From Saprospiraceae bacterium (lineage in GTDB: Bacteria; Bacteroidota; Bacteroidia; Chitinophagales; Saprospiraceae): a stretch of DNA of 21,124 bases. The position numbers were made by a program, and so were the translations under genes. Every line of letters begins with the position of its first letter. Within the stretch, counting starts at the first letter, position 1. The DNA lies in contig JADJVK010000044.1 in the NCBI GenBank assembly GCA_016710625.1, positions 1 to 21,124 on the forward strand, given 5' to 3'. This document shows, piece after piece, positions 8,394 to 14,698 of the stretch. The notes below the pieces were generated by a model. That model was given only the letters and a program-made list of their open reading frames with translations. It was not told the DNA's origin and did no database searches.

Positions 8394-9029
8394 TTTCTTA
8401 TATCAGCAATTGAAAAGGAGCAGTTATATAGATATTGTAGAGAATTTATGGATTGGTACTCTGGTGATGGTGCACAGAAAAGACTTATCGATTATATTTA
8501 TCCTGCATCCATAGCCATCACCGATAATTATCTTATTTTTAAGTTTAAGAAAAGTCCAAAAACACGATCTGAAGATAGGTTTTGGACCTATATTGCACAG
8601 TTAAATAAAGACTTAGAAAATAAAAGATTAGAGCCATCTTCATGTGAAGATGCATATTTGCCTACATCAGGCGTTTTTGCTGAAGCGATTTTAGGAAGAT
8701 CAAATGCATCAGAATTTGTAAAACCCAAGAAGATTCTGGAATTGGCAGGATTCGCCCATACCTTTAGTTCTCCACAAATTTCTCCGGTTCAAGCTGGAAA
8801 TCATGTAGTCACTGATCAAACATCTGCATTGGCTCCTAATATACCAACAAGTAACCTGAATATTATAAACCCACCACAATATGCACTACCTACAAGTTTG
8901 AATTCAGCATTTCAAGCAATACAAAATGGCAATATGTTTAGGGATATGTCAAAATCAGGAGAAATGGTGAGTATTTTAAGTTCGTTAGCTGATTTAGCAA
9001 ATAATACAGCAAAATTGTTCGAGATTTAA
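8394..9029 (+). pseudogene. Segment 7: conserved GVFAEAILGRSN block
   Basis: The true frame begins before the ATG at 8448 with RFLISAIEKEQLYRYCREF, then MDWYSGDGAQKRLIDYI. It contains LPTSGVFAEAILGRSNASEF (about 8659-8718), then NLNIINPPQYALPT and AIQNGNMFRDMSKSGEM, all characteristic of the same large-protein family. It ends in a helical stretch (SSLADLANNTAK). The frame breaks at about 9018; the correct continuation is VRDLTGQAAENAF. Confidence 0.5.
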
Positions 9030-9324
9030 CTGGGCAAGCCGCTGAAAATGCCTTTGAATGGTGCTATTGCATTAGGTCAACAAGTAGCTGGCATGATGAA
9101 TAATGCATCTAACATATTAGGCAGGGATTAAGCAATTCAAATGTAGCACCATCACCACTAACACCAACGGATAAAGCGGCAGCCTTGAATGCAGTTGGAG
9201 AGTTTTTATCCATCTGGTAGCAATAACGAAGATGTAAATCAAAAAAGAATCAATTTTTGGTGTTGCAGAATCGAAACTGATTAGTAATCCGTCAACAAAC
9301 AAAAATAGTTTTTCATTAAGGTAT
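9030..9324 (+). pseudogene. Segment 8: low-complexity linker with several frameshifts
   Basis: Reading across breaks at about 9045, 9130, 9220 and 9240 gives FNGAIALGQQVAGMMNNASN, then LSNSNVAPSPLTPTDKAAAL and GVAESKLISNPSTN. This is an Ala/Asn/Ser/Pro-rich linker between the family core and the endopeptidase. The minus-strand frame at 9117-9362 is a shadow. Confidence 0.4.
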
Positions 9325-10104
9325 ATGATTGTTGACAGTGTTGGAGAAAATGGTATTAACAAAAGTGCTGATGTAAATACAGTTAAGAATAGACTCGTTC
9401 AACTCGGTTTTTTGCAGAAATCTACAGATTCATCAACAGTGGATGTAGAGCTTATAGAAAGAATCAAACTTTTTCAATCAATTATTCGTGGAAACAGCAG
9501 CATTAGCGGTGACGGAAAGGTTGATTCGATGGGTTACACCCACCAATGGCTAAATGCTAACAATGCTCCAGTTTGGACACAATTAGGTGACGGAAGTACT
9601 GTAAATAAAGTTTTAGGCTATTATAATTCAACTAAGGATGAAATGGATTATTATGGAACGGATTGGTTAATCTCAACAATTGTGAAAGCAGCAGCAATTT
9701 ACAGTCAGAATTATTTAAATTCCAATGTAGATGCTTCCGTTATGTGGGTTAATGATTTGTCTTTATCCACAGGCGGAAGTTACCCTCCACATGGAACTCA
9801 TCAAACTGGATTGGATGTTGATGTTAGATTGCCAAAGACTAATGGGGAATCAGGAGGGATAACAATTGCAAGCGATGAATACGACAGAGAAGCTACTAGA
9901 GAAATGTTAAAAGCATTTAAATCCTGTGAACTAGTAAAATCAATTTTATTTAATGACTCAGTGTTAATAGGTGAGTCGTTGTGTAGTTATTATACAGGAC
10001 ATGACAATCATTTTCATGTAAAAATTGAACCACCATCAATGGGTGAACTTCTTAGTATAATAATTCCCATTTCTTCATCATTAGATGATTCTAAATATAC
10101 ATAA
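9325..10104 (+). CDS. Peptidoglycan-binding-like plus MepA-type (M74-like) murein endopeptidase domain; intact 3' end of the large gene
   Basis: The frame is intact from 9325 to TAA 10104 (259 codons). Residues 1-80 resemble a peptidoglycan-binding three-helix domain: GINKSADVNTVKNRLVQLGF, ELIERIKLFQ, then DGKVDSMG and NAPVW. Residues 110-237 form an LAS-type metallopeptidase. H159 and D166 (in HGTHQTGLDVDVR) and H231 (in HDNHFHV, residues 226-232) match the zinc ligands of penicillin-insensitive murein endopeptidase MepA, and H229 the catalytic histidine. MepA cleaves the D-Ala-mDAP (4-3) and mDAP-mDAP (3-3) cross-links; that substrate is inferred from the family. All catalytic positions are preserved although the upstream domains are wrecked. 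The ATG at 9325 is internal to the domain and lacks a Shine-Dalgarno site, so independent expression is uncertain. Confidence 0.72.
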   Translation: MIVDSVGENGINKSADVNTVKNRLVQLGFLQKSTDSSTVDVELIERIKLFQSIIRGNSSISGDGKVDSMGYTHQWLNANNAPVWTQLGDGSTVNKVLGYYNSTKDEMDYYGTDWLISTIVKAAAIYSQNYLNSNVDASVMWVNDLSLSTGGSYPPHGTHQTGLDVDVRLPKTNGESGGITIASDEYDREATREMLKAFKSCELVKSILFNDSVLIGESLCSYYTGHDNHFHVKIEPPSMGELLSIIIPISSSLDDSKYT

Positions 10105-10389
10105 AATGTGGCCATCAATTGTATTACGTTTACTGTTGTCAAAGCCCTACTCTGAACTAAGATGTAGGGTAGTATGCGAGAGTAGTCAAGTTAATCATAC
10201 ATCTTATAATAAAAACAAAGTCATTTCAGAAAATTTAACCTTATCGATGTATGTTTAGTCAAGCCACGAAACAAAGTGGTTCTGTTTCTACTTGAGTAGG
10301 TGATTAGGCTTTACCAGATTATATATTTTATAATTGAAGAATGGGATTTTCTACAATACAAGAGTAAATAAATTTATTTTTCAAATTAA
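10105..10389. other. Intergenic, small inverted repeats only
   Basis: No coding potential is seen. Short inverted repeats include CCCTAC (10145-10150) with GTAGGG (10164-10169), just downstream of the endopeptidase stop, and CCAC/GTGG near 10265-10280. Neither is followed by a T-tract, so they are not convincing intrinsic terminators. Confidence 0.35.
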
Positions 10390-10614
10390 GTTATAATAAT
10401 AATCCTGAATTCAGATGGATGTGAAATTCAAATTGGATTTGATCCCATAAAGTCTAATGCTTGTGCCAAAAATACCAATATTATATTCGAAGGAAAAATT
10501 AGCAAGATGGACTTTGAACACTTTAAAAATAGTGGTAATTGTCCACCTATAACTATAGAAAAAAATAATTTTATTTTAACGATAACTTATAAATTAATTA
10601 AACAAAACCAATAG
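10390..10614 (+). pseudogene. C-terminal fragment of an unrecognised protein
   Basis: A 74-codon open frame without a start follows an in-frame TAA. It encodes protein-like sequence: LNSDGCEIQIGFDPIKSNAC, GKISKMDFEHFKNSGNCPPI and IEKNNFILTITYKLI, ending at TAG 10612-10614. Three cysteines and alternating hydrophobic strands suggest a small beta-rich domain. The 5' part is absent, so this is probably the 3' end of a deleted gene. I do not recognise the family. Confidence 0.35.
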
Positions 10615-10713
10615 TGATTCCTTCTTTGCATCTTAACGAACTCCTCAAAAACGTTTGAATCATGTAATCGCTTGCCTTATTTGCAAAACGAAAACGATTT
10701 AACTCTTTAAGCT

Positions 10714-10854
10714 ATGCCAAACATTGTAAACTTAGATGTGATGATGGCCAATAGAAAAATTTCTCTGAATGAACTTTCTGTAAGAGTTGATTTAACAATA
10801 TCCAATCTTTCGATCTTAAAGAACGGAAAAGCAAATGCACAAGTTCAAGATTAA
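10714..10854 (+). pseudogene. Truncated Cro/CI-type HTH regulator
   Basis: ATG 10714 encodes 46 aa: MPNIVNLDVMMANRKISLNE, then LSVRVDLTISNLSILKNGKA. This matches the first ~40 residues of the small (about 65-75 aa) XRE/YozG-like HTH regulators ('I.LDVMMA.RKMSLNELSE.VGIT..NLSILK.GKA'). Helices 2 and 3 (LNELSVRVDL, ISNLSILKNG) are complete, but the usual C-terminal half (RFSTLEAIC..L.CQPGDIL) is missing and is replaced by six unrelated residues and a stop. A TTTG at 10654 with a TTATTTG-like element at 10677 is a weak promoter candidate. The product may lack the fourth and fifth helices needed for folding. Confidence 0.65.
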
Positions 10855-10947
10855 TATTCAAAAATAGTGCAATATTCAAAAACAATGCATTATTTTTAGG
10901 CTTGATAATACCCATTAGATCAAAAAATAACACTCCTAGAAATAAAT

Positions 10948-11816
10948 ATGAAAGCCTACCCTCTTATACCAGAATCAGATAAGGAATCTGCCTCCATAAT
11001 GGCTGTTACGTGTGATAAACTAAACCTTGCTGATAAACTTATGCCAAGGTTAAAACTCCTTCGGCCAAAGATTATATTTTTAATTGGATTAATACAAAGT
11101 ATAGTTTCAGGAATTGACTTCAACTTTCATTTATGTCTTAGGCCAATTAAAAGTACTACAAATGCCATCTTAATATTTTGCCTTATCCTTACTTCATTAG
11201 GCGCTCAAGAAAATAAGAATAATTTTGATTTGATTATTCGTCCTGGCATTGGAGTCAATAAACTTATTGCGCATAAGGACGGACAAAATACTTCCATTCC
11301 AACGAGTTCAAGTGCAGGATTGAATGTATCCATTAGCACATTGGTTGAATATAAGGCATCTTATAGAATTCAAATAACTACAGGGATAGGTTATAAACTT
11401 AATCAATTCCATACTGAAATAAACAATATTCTTTCTAATGGAAATATAAACAATGGTTTAAATCCAACGCAGATTAAAGAAACATACACCAATAGTTATA
11501 TGACCATTCCCTATTATTAGCTTATAGGATAAATGATAAAATGTATGTCGGCACTGGTATTTCCTATGATTATTTATTCAATTCCGACTTTAGAAAAAAG
11601 ATCATCAATAATACAGATCCAATATTTGATAAATACGGCAACATATATTATTTCGGAAAATATAGTGTAATGCTATACTATAAATACACTATCATTCGTA
11701 AACTGTCTGTAGGACCAAATATATCGATAAGCCCTAACAGAACAATTTCACAGTTCTTGAGTAATTCAACCGGGCCTACTATAAGTGTGGATCTGCATTT
11801 TGAATTAAGGATATGA
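10948..11816 (+). pseudogene. Outer-membrane beta-barrel protein (OMP_b-brl-like), one frameshift
   Basis: The frame from 10948 to 11520 continues, after a one-base shift near 11508, as LLLAYRINDKMYVGTGISYD and on to 11816. A signal-peptide-like stretch (AILIFCLILTSLGAQ, residues 73-87) precedes the mature start at about QENKNNFD. Alternating strands end in aromatic residues: LIIRPGIGVNKLI, YRIQITTGIGYKL, SVMLYYKYTII, and the terminal strand ISVDLHFELRI. The size (about 200 mature residues) and pattern fit porin-like eight-strand barrels common in Bacteroidota. The 60-plus residues before the signal are not expected, so the ATG at 10948 is probably not the true start. An alternative start has not been found. 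Function is unknown. Confidence 0.55.
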
Positions 11817-11917
11817 ATGGACTTTATATTGGTATTTTAGCAATATCGTAAAAACAATTTGTTGTGGCTTATTGATAAGCTATTAATTCCCACTGTTAAT
11901 TGATCATCTATCATTTC

Positions 11918-11953
11918 AATTGTCAAGTTTTTCACACCAAAAACTTGACAATT
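11918..11953. repeat. Perfect 15-bp inverted repeat with 6-nt loop
   Basis: AATTGTCAAGTTTTT (11918-11932), loop CACACC, AAAAACTTGACAATT (11939-11953). The T-run sits on the loop side of the left arm and no T-tract follows the right arm, so it is not a standard intrinsic terminator. It lies about 40 nt beyond the end of a minus-strand transposase remnant and may be an element terminus or a binding site. Confidence 0.7.
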
Positions 11954-11992
11954 AGGTGTAATGGACATTTGTGGTGTTTTTTAGGAGAACCT

Positions 11993-12130
11993 TTAGTCAA
12001 GTGGACAAAAGCGGTCTCCTCCTTTAAATCGCTTGCCACAACTTGCACATTTGTAACGTTGAATTCCCCTGTGATTACCGTCCTTAGTAACAATTTTACT
12101 CTTGCAATAAAAGCATATTTTTATTCATGA
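11993..12130 (-). pseudogene. Transposase N-terminal zinc-ribbon remnant
   Basis: The minus strand from 12115 to 11993 encodes CFYCKSKIVTKDGNHRGIQR then YKCASCGKRFKGGDRFCPLD and a stop. The CxxC...G.QRYKC..CGKRF pattern is the N-terminal zinc ribbon typical of IS1-, ISXO2- and ISL3-like transposases. An in-frame stop lies just upstream and no catalytic DDE domain follows, so only about 40 codons of an insertion sequence survive. The plus-strand frame at 11900-12130 is its shadow. Confidence 0.6.
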
Positions 12131-12220
12131 CCTTTCAAATGACTTAAAGCAAATTCCATTAGGCATTTTCACACATTTTAACACCATAAATGTCTATTAT
12201 CCCGAAATTGATTTGATTTT

Positions 12221-12269
12221 TAGTTTACAAGGAGTGCAAACAAGTAAACTAATAGAATATATAGTTTAC
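12221..12269. promoter_or_regulatory. Triple TAGTTTAC operator at the fic promoter
   Basis: Half-sites are TAGTTTAC at 12221-12228, its inverse GTAAACTA at 12244-12251, and TAGTTTAC at 12262-12269. The first and second are inverted with a 15-bp gap, the second and third inverted with a 10-bp gap. The third overlaps the -7 element, the position expected for repression of the downstream Fic gene. The binding protein is not known. The C-terminal winged-helix-like region of the Fic protein is a candidate for autoregulation. Confidence 0.6.
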
Positions 12270-12274
12270 ATTTG
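12267..12274 (+). promoter_or_regulatory. Bacteroidota-type -7 element (TACATTTG) for fic
   Basis: TACATTTG matches TAnnTTTG and lies 33 nt upstream of ATG 12308, giving a short leader. No TTG-type -33 element is evident. Its first three bases are shared with the third TAGTTTAC half-site. Confidence 0.5.
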
Positions 12275-12307
12275 TGGCGCCAATGTTAACCAATTTATAA
12301 ACAAGAA

Positions 12308-13429
12308 ATGAAAATAGGCAATTATATTAAACAAGCCGAAGGTTATACTGCATTTATACCTGTTCCTTTCCCTCCGCCAGATTTGTTGATTTGTCCGCCA
12401 GAAATTCTTACAAAAGCTGCTACTGCTGAACGACTTATCGGCAAACTAGATGGCATTACCCATATTTTGCCCGATGCCAATTTTTTTCTGAGCATGTATG
12501 TGGTAAAGGATGCCACCAGTTCAGCACAAATAGAAGGCACAAGAGCTACAATGTTGGATGCACTTGAAATGAATGCAGGTGTAAATACCAAAGACACCGA
12601 TGCCGATGACATACTATTTTATATCAAAGCACTCAATTATGGCATTGAAAGGCTTAAGGACTTCCCATTTTCTCTGAGATTTGTTAGGGAATTGCACAAA
12701 GAATTAATGACAAGTGCCAGATCTACACACTTTGCAGACCCGGGAGAATTTAGAAAATCACAAAACTGGATTGGTGGAGTATCTCCAAGTACTGCTTCAT
12801 TTGTTCCACCGCCTGTGTTAGAGATGAATAAGGCACTGGCAGATTTGGAACGATTTATACATAATAAAACATTGATGCCCATTGTGCAATCTGGCATTTT
12901 GCATGCACAATTTGAAACTATTCACCCATTTCTAGATGGAAATGGAAGAACTGGAAGGCTATTGGTTACCTTGTTTTTGTATGAAAGAGAAGTTCTAGAG
13001 ATGCCAGTTTTATTTTTAAGCAGCTTTTTCAAAAAACACCAACAACTTTATTATCACAAATTAAATGCCTATCATTATAACAAACCTTGGGAATGGCTAC
13101 ATTTTTACCTTGATGGAGTAATTGAAACTGCTAATCAAAGTATAAATACTTCTAAAAGAATTACAGAATTGCGAGAAATAGATATGCGAAAAATACAGTC
13201 TCTGGGTAAAAGAGAAGCAAGTAGTGGTGTTTTGTTTTTGCAGCAATTATTTAAAAATCCAATTACCAGTAACTCCATGGCAGTTAGTACCATGAAATTT
13301 AGTCGACCAGGTGCAGCCAAACTTATAGACCGGTTTGTAGAAATGAGCATACTTAAGCAATTAAATGAATCCGCTACTTATGGCAAAACATATAGCTATG
13401 ATAAATATATCAAAATTTTTAATTCTTAA
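12308..13429 (+). CDS. Fic family protein (class II, putative AMP transferase) with C-terminal winged helix
   Basis: An intact 373-aa protein starts at ATG 12308. The Fic core motif HPFLDGNGRTGR is at residues 206-217, with catalytic H206 and the phosphate-binding N/R positions present. An inhibitory motif of the S/TxxxE(G/N) form, SAQIEG (S72-G77, E76 the blocking glutamate), lies before the core, which places it in class II. The N-terminal Fic_N-type region (FIPVPFPPPDLL) and the ~70-residue C-terminal helical region ending TYSYDKYIKIF, winged-helix-like, match the common long Fic family. Such proteins usually AMPylate target proteins; the target here is unknown. The hsdM remnant begins 5 nt after its stop, so fic headed a type I restriction operon. 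Its intact frame contrasts with the ruined genes around it. Confidence 0.9.
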   Translation: MKIGNYIKQAEGYTAFIPVPFPPPDLLICPPEILTKAATAERLIGKLDGITHILPDANFFLSMYVVKDATSSAQIEGTRATMLDALEMNAGVNTKDTDADDILFYIKALNYGIERLKDFPFSLRFVRELHKELMTSARSTHFADPGEFRKSQNWIGGVSPSTASFVPPPVLEMNKALADLERFIHNKTLMPIVQSGILHAQFETIHPFLDGNGRTGRLLVTLFLYEREVLEMPVLFLSSFFKKHQQLYYHKLNAYHYNKPWEWLHFYLDGVIETANQSINTSKRITELREIDMRKIQSLGKREASSGVLFLQQLFKNPITSNSMAVSTMKFSRPGAAKLIDRFVEMSILKQLNESATYGKTYSYDKYIKIFNS

Positions 13430-13434
13430 AAAGT

Positions 13435-13560
13435 ATGTCAACTAACAGTATAGTATCTAAAGTATGGAGGTTCTGTAATCCCCTGCGTGATGTAGGTGTA
13501 AGAATGGTTAATGATAAATGGTTAATGATAAATCTTTATGAAAGGATGCATTCAAAATAA
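13435..13560 (+). pseudogene. hsdM: hsdM remnant (type I restriction-modification methyltransferase, N-terminus only)
   Basis: ATG 13435 encodes MSTNSIVSKVWRFCNPLRDV, which matches the N-terminus of type I methyltransferase subunits (typically M.NNAIVSKVWNFCNTLRDDGV). After about 22 residues the match stops abruptly at the 14-bp tandem repeat (13504-13531). The rest, including the expected NPPF and FxGxG catalytic motifs of an ~500-aa protein, is deleted. Spacing from fic is 5 nt. Confidence 0.72.
13504..13531 (+). repeat. Tandem 14-bp direct repeat at the hsdM breakpoint
   Basis: ATGGTTAATGATAA occurs twice head to tail. It lies exactly where similarity of the hsdM remnant ends, so it may mark the deletion junction or a repeat that mediated it. 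Confidence 0.65.
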
Positions 13561-13791
13561 TAACATTAGAGATTGACATAAAGTTACCAGTTAGTTTCAT
13601 TGACTAACTAGCCTCAGCTAGCGCATTTGGTGATCAGGATATTATCTGATTCAATAATTAGATTTTACAATCACGCCGCTTAGTGTTTTGAAGTGAGATA
13701 AATCGCATCATTTAATTGTAATTTTATTACACAGTAATAATAGTTTTTTCAAAAATATTAAAAAAACATATAAAATTCTTACTAGTTTTAA
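13561..13791. other. Intergenic scar between hsdM and hsdS remnants
   Basis: No coding sequence is recognisable. Two adjacent small hairpins are present: AGTTAGT/ACTAACT (13589-13609) and CTAGC/GCTAG (13608-13621). The missing hsdM body and most of hsdS would have been here. Confidence 0.4.
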
Positions 13792-13812
13792 GCAAATATT
13801 TACTTTAATTTA

Positions 13813-13908
13813 AAACTAATTCAGTTAACAAAATTGGCACAAACAGAAAACCAAATTCAGCAAACCCAATAATACAAAAAAGGGTTGTTACAAAATAGGT
13901 TTGTTTAA
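13813..13908 (+). pseudogene. hsdS: hsdS remnant (type I specificity subunit, C-terminal end)
   Basis: One frame reads LTKLAQTENQIQQTQ, then a TAA at 13870, then YKKGLLQNRFV and a natural stop at 13906-13908. This is the usual C-terminal helix of Bacteroidota HsdS proteins ('IA.TQNQIQQTQQYKKGLLQ.MFV'). A C-to-T change (CAA to TAA) at the second Gln-equivalent would make the internal stop, which a base-indel error cannot explain. The RAYT start codon follows 1 nt after the hsdS stop. Only about 30 codons remain of an ~400-aa protein. Confidence 0.6.
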
Positions 13909-13909
13909 G

Positions 13910-14524
13910 ATGGAAAAATTCAAAGATAAATATCGTATACCTTCGTCCCGTTTACAAACCTGGGATTACGGCAGCAATGGTTCTTATTTTATTACCATCT
14001 GCACCAAAAACAGGGAACATTTTTTTGGGGAAATTGTGGATGGGGAAATGCAATTAAATGACATTGGAAAAATTGCAGAACAATATTGGTTGGAAATTTC
14101 CAATCATTTTTCGTTTATAGAATTAGGAAATTTTGTGGTGATGCCAAATCATGTTCATGGTATTTTGATTATTGACAAACCGGATACGGTTGATGGTAAC
14201 GGGAATACCGTGGTTGCGTTGGTAGAGACGTTGCAATGCAACGTCTCTACCAACGCAACCCACGCAACCAATGCAACCAACCCAACCACCGCCAACAAAA
14301 ACGAACAAATGGCAAAAATTTCTCCAAAATCAGGGACAATTTCAACCATTGTAAGGTCATATAAATCTGCCGTTTCAAAAAATGCCCATTTAATCCATGC
14401 CGATTTTGAATGGCAACCCCGATTTCATGACCATATTATTCGTGATGCACGATCATTTGAAACCATACAAAATTACATTGCCAATAACCCATTGAATTGG
14501 CAAAAAGATAAATTTTATGTCTAA
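13910..14524 (+). CDS. RAYT (REP-associated tyrosine transposase, Y1/HUH family)
   Basis: An intact 204-aa protein starts at ATG 13910 (an in-frame TTG at 13901 is also possible). The HUH motif is H81-V-H83 in VVMPNHVHGIL. The likely catalytic tyrosine is Y151 in STIVRSYKSAVSK, followed by FEWQPRFHDHIIRD and the conserved NYIANNPLNW. These Y1 transposases act on single-stranded DNA at REP palindromes. Residues 91-135 form a variable linker encoded partly by a 49-nt palindrome (14212-14260) and by an Asn/Thr-rich stretch. The gene lies between hsdS and hsdR remnants: its start is 1 nt after the hsdS stop and its stop overlaps the hsdR ATG, so it is embedded in the operon. It is the only intact gene here besides fic. 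Confidence 0.88.
   Translation: MEKFKDKYRIPSSRLQTWDYGSNGSYFITICTKNREHFFGEIVDGEMQLNDIGKIAEQYWLEISNHFSFIELGNFVVMPNHVHGILIIDKPDTVDGNGNTVVALVETLQCNVSTNATHATNATNPTTANKNEQMAKISPKSGTISTIVRSYKSAVSKNAHLIHADFEWQPRFHDHIIRDARSFETIQNYIANNPLNWQKDKFYV
14212..14260. repeat. 49-nt perfect palindrome (REP-like) inside the RAYT coding sequence
   Basis: A 24-nt arm (14212-14235), a single central A (14236) and the exact complementary arm (14237-14260). The centre reads GACGTTGCAATGCAACGTC. With a one-base bulge, three further bases pair on each side. The palindrome is in frame, encoding VALVETLQCNVSTNA, and does not disrupt the transposase. It resembles the GTAGAGACG... palindromes that occur as dispersed repeats with RAYTs. 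Confidence 0.85.
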
Positions 14525-14698
14525 ACAACCCGAACAAATATTAGAAGAACTATTGGTGGCACAACTGCAAAGGTTGGACATGGTCTGATTCAATTAAAAG
14601 ACTAAAAAGAATTAATTTCCAACCTCAAACAACAATTATAGAAACACTACAAAATACAATTCAGCAAAGCAGAACCCCATAAAGTGAGTAAAAAATAA
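14517..14698 (+). pseudogene. hsdR: hsdR remnant (type I restriction endonuclease, N-terminus only)
   Basis: ATG 14517 encodes MSKQPEQILEELLVAQLQRL, the characteristic N-terminus of HsdR ('MSKQPEQ.LE..L..QL..LGY'). The frame stops at 14586. In another frame IQLKD*KELISNLKQQL*KH then YKIQFSKAEPHKV continues the HsdR match ('L.KD...LI.NLK.QLEKHN...FS..EF..V'). Both internal stops (TAA 14603, TAG 14639) fall where Glu codons are expected, indicating nonsense mutations on top of a frameshift. The remaining ~900 codons (nuclease and helicase) are absent. The start overlaps the RAYT stop by 8 nt. Confidence 0.75.

Larger units (their letters stand above)
6377..10104 (+). pseudogene. Large multidomain protein with C-terminal MepA-like murein endopeptidase; about ten frameshifts (whole-gene entry)
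   Basis: Conserved blocks follow one another in a fixed order across at least ten frame changes, so 6377-10104 is best read as one gene of about 1,240 codons. The order is N-terminal helical repeats, a conserved central region (SLALAPGESRNVLFVEW, ALDEVT...; then NVTNYNHSHALTVQYYEVLQ), a GVFAEAILGRSNASEF block, an NPPQYALPT and NGNMFRDMS block, a low-complexity linker, a peptidoglycan-binding-like domain and an LAS/M74-type metallopeptidase. I recognise the central blocks from large uncharacterised bacterial proteins but cannot name the family. No signal peptide is visible at the N-terminus, so export, if any, would not be by Sec. The segments are described separately below. Confidence 0.6.

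Noticed and set aside
10712..10933. Minus-strand 73-aa frame
   Set aside because: It overlaps the HTH gene on the opposite strand, which matches a known family far better.
11918..11953. Hairpin as an intrinsic terminator
   Set aside because: The T-run is in the left arm next to the loop and no T-tract follows the stem on either strand.
11900..12130. Plus-strand 76-aa frame
   Set aside because: Shadow of the transposase zinc-ribbon on the minus strand.
14123..14349. Minus-strand frames across the RAYT
   Set aside because: Created by the palindrome and the repeated GCAACC motifs; no independent protein signal.
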